Source: Luzula sylvatica
Taxonomy: Eukaryota > Streptophyta > Magnoliopsida > Poales > Juncaceae
Reading direction: 5' to 3'
NCBI GenBank assembly: GCA_946800325.1
Contig: OX326959.1
Span: forward strand, 8,576,501-8,640,500
DNA: 64,000 nt
Below the pieces are notes generated by a model. The model was not told the origin of the DNA. It searched no databases and saw only the letters and a list, made by a program, of their open reading frames with translations. The position numbers and the translations under genes were made by a program. Positions within the stretch are counted from its first letter, which is position 1, and each line of letters begins with the position of its first letter. Below, piece after piece: positions 62,162 to 64,000 of the stretch.

Positions 62162-62329
62162 ATAAAAAATATGAAACTGAAATTAGTATTCGTGATATTT
62201 TGAGGTTTTGTAAGGGAACCAACGAATTACACCAAAATAGTCGACATTGACAATGAATTAGTTATTTGTACCTTCTCAGAAGAAGGGGAGAGAAGAAATT
62301 CGGTGCCATCATCGTAGAATAATCCACTT

Positions 62330-62612
62330 GTTTGGGGAAAATGCATCGTAGAATAATCCACTTGTTTCGGGAATAATCCACTTGTTTCGGGAATATAGAG
62401 AGAGAGAGAGTGGAAGAAAGGGACACACCTGGTAGGCCGGAGTTGTGGGGATGCAGTAGAGACGACGGAGAGTAGAGAGGCGAGGAGGGCTGGAGTACCG
62501 AGACGCCGCTAGGTTTTGACGAGAGGAGAGGATGGACAGTTGAGAGATAAAGCCGCTAGGTTTTGACGAGAGGAGAGGATGGAGAGTAGAGAGCCGAAGC
62601 CGCTAGGTTTTT
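62330..62612 (+). repeat. Short tandem repeats near the CACTA 3' end
   Basis: GAATAATCCACTTGTTT occurs three times between about 62318 and 62394. A GA-rich run follows at 62397-62412. GCCGCTAGGTTTTGACGAGA with AGGAGAGGATGGA is repeated at about 62505 and 62552, and a third GCCGCTAGGTTTT is near 62600. No gene is seen. Confidence 0.75.
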
Positions 62613-62624
62613 CATGTTTTATTT

Positions 62625-62890
62625 TCCCCGGCGGTGACTACGAATACCGCCGGTAATAACACACATTCTTATTTTTAGTGGCGGTACATAGTAATACCGC
62701 CGGTGAAATAAATTTAAAAAATAAAAAATAATATTCCAGCAGCGATGTTTAGCATTTTCACTGGCGGTACATAGTAATACCGTCGGTAAAAGTCATTTTC
62801 AGTGGAGGTGATAGTTTTCAGTGGCGGTACCGTCGGTGATACTAATTTCAGTGGGGGTACCGCCACTGATATTTTAGCACCGTCGCTGAA
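62625..62890 (-). repeat. 3' subterminal repeats of the CACTA element
   Basis: Repeated GGCGGT / ACCGCC motifs with TTTCAGTGGCGGTACCG-type units occur in both orientations. They mirror the repeats at 59995-60345 and end just before TTTCTAGTAGTG. Confidence 0.83.
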
Positions 62891-62909
62891 AACCTGATTT
62901 CTAGTAGTG

Positions 62910-63938
62910 CTTCCTTCCTACAAACCCACTAACAAAGTAACTAAGTAACTAATAAATTAACTAACTAACTAACTAACAACTAACTAACTAACAAACTAAC
63001 TAAGTAACTAACAAACTAAATAACTAACTACTAGCTAACTAACTAACAAATTAACTAACTAACTAACTAACTACTAGGGAACAAACTATCTAACTATCTA
63101 ACTATCTAACTATCTAACTAACTAAATAACTACCTTCCTACATACCCACTAAGTAACGAACAAACCAACTAACTAACTAACTAACTAACTTACTACAAGC
63201 TAACTAACTAACTAATTAATTAACTAACTAACTAATTAACTAACTAACTAACTACCTTCATACGTACCCACTAACTAACTAACTACCTTCCAATATACCC
63301 ACTAACAAACCAACAAACTAACTAACTAACTAATTATCTAACCAACTAATTGACTAACTAACTAACTGACTACACGCTAACTAACTAACTAACTAAATAA
63401 ATAACTAAGTAACTAACTAACTAATTAACTAATTAACTAACTAACTAACTAATTAACTATCAAAAAAACTAACTAACTAACTAACTAAACAACTCACTAA
63501 TTAACTAACTAACTACTTACTAACTTACTAGCTTACTTACTAACTAACTAATTAACTAACTAAATAACTAACTAATTAAGGAACTAACTACTAGCTAACT
63601 TACTAGCTTACTTACTAAATAACTAATTAACTAACTACCATCCTACAAACCCACTAACTTACTAAATAAATAACTCACTAACTAACTAACGATCTTCCCA
63701 CATACCTATTAACTAACGAACTAACTACCTAGTGAACTACTTACCCACTAACTAACTAACTAACTAGCTAGCTAGCAAACTAACTAACGAACTAACTAAC
63801 TAACTAAATAACTTACTTGTGAACTATCTAACAAACTAACTACAAGATAACCAACTAACTAACTCACTAACTAACTAATTAACTAACTATCCAACTAACT
63901 AACTAACTACCATCTTACATACATATTAACTAACTAAC
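62910..63938 (-). repeat. Degenerate GTTA satellite, CTAAC orientation, right of CACTA
   Basis: Continues the array interrupted at 59988: removing the element and one CTT restores AGTAACTTCCTTCCTACAAA, the expected word context. It carries the same words (CGATCTTCC, CTTGTGAACTATC, ACCATCTTAC) and ends where the next Athila LTR begins. Confidence 0.93.
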
Positions 63939-64000
63939 TGATGTGAGGCAAATGGAACACGTTTTACGAGTCTTATTTAGGGATTTTAGCTCTTGTGAAG
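63939..64000 (+). repeat. Start of another Athila-type LTR (cut by window end)
   Basis: TGATGTGAGGCAAATGGAAC begins directly after CTAAC satellite. It aligns with the first 60 bases of the LTRs at 4090 and, on the minus strand, at 20266 (shared TGATGTGAGGCAAAT, GGGATTTTAGC and CTTGTGAAG). It is a third Athila-family insertion into the satellite, in plus orientation. Confidence 0.85.

Larger units (their letters stand above)
59989..62909 (+). mobile_element. Non-autonomous CACTA (En/Spm) transposon carrying gene fragments
   Basis: 2921 bp with terminal inverted repeats CACTACTAGAAA...TTTCTAGTAGTG and a 3-bp TSD CTT (59986-59988 and 62910-62912), the hallmarks of CACTA elements. Both ends carry subterminal repeats built on GGCGGT / ACCGCC. 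No transposase frame is present. The interior holds, on the minus strand, a piece of an FTSH7/9-like gene and three exons of an RMC1/Mic1-like gene with introns, so it is a Pack-CACTA-type gene-capturing element. Confidence 0.93.

Noticed and set aside
5703..63938. GTTAG arrays as telomeric or interstitial telomere repeats
   Set aside because: The unit is the 4-mer GTTA. Plant TTTAGGG, TTAGGG and TTAGG repeats do not occur in runs, and occasional GGTAGG words are not in tandem.

Overview
The window looks like a heterochromatic or repeat-rich piece of a flowering-plant nuclear genome, probably a eudicot. The evidence is Athila-type Ty3 and Sirevirus-type Ty1 LTR retrotransposons, a CACTA DNA transposon, and captured exons of plant FTSH7/9 and an RMC1/Mic1-like gene. 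I cannot name the species. I see no intact host gene, rRNA, tRNA or CRISPR array.

About 41 kb of the 64 kb is a degenerate GTTA tetranucleotide satellite. It lies in the GTTAG orientation at 5703-16562, 25121-28195 and 35707-41325, and in the CTAAC orientation at 22012-25120, 41326-43580, 44864-59988 and 62910-63938. It is not a simple microsatellite. Non-GTTA 'words' such as GGGTATGTAGGAAGGTAG, GGAAGATCG and GATAGTTCACAAG recur in a similar order, and blocks of 1-4.5 kb have been duplicated directly and in inverted orientation.

Mobile elements lie between or inside these arrays. (1) 1-5702: a non-autonomous Athila-like element with a partial 5' LTR, a PBS, a 387-codon coiled-coil ORF, a PPT and a 3' LTR. 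(2) 16564-20266, minus strand: the 5' part of an Athila element (LTR, PBS, gag and the start of protease), cut off by satellite. (3) 20267-22011: a probable LTR fragment of another Ty3-type family. Most of it recurs at 43581-44863 as part of a duplication of about 4.4 kb. (4) 28196-35706: a young Sirevirus-like Ty1 element with TSD GGTAG. It keeps gag and an env-position ORF but has no pol, and its 5' LTR has lost the TATA region. (5) 59989-62909: a non-autonomous CACTA element with TSD CTT that carries gene fragments. (6) 63939-64000: the first 62 bases of another Athila-type LTR.

The most notable observation concerns the 3' LTR of the Athila-like element and the LTRs and pol-replacing spacer of the Sirevirus-like element. 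Both contain many copies of the same kind of palindrome, CCGTT-NN-AACGG, set about 20-23 bp centre to centre (two DNA helical turns). The two families belong to different superfamilies, so this suggests convergent multiplication of binding sites for a host factor. The AACGG half-site matches the core of plant MYB/MSA-type elements. That reading is inference; the motif and its spacing are seen directly.
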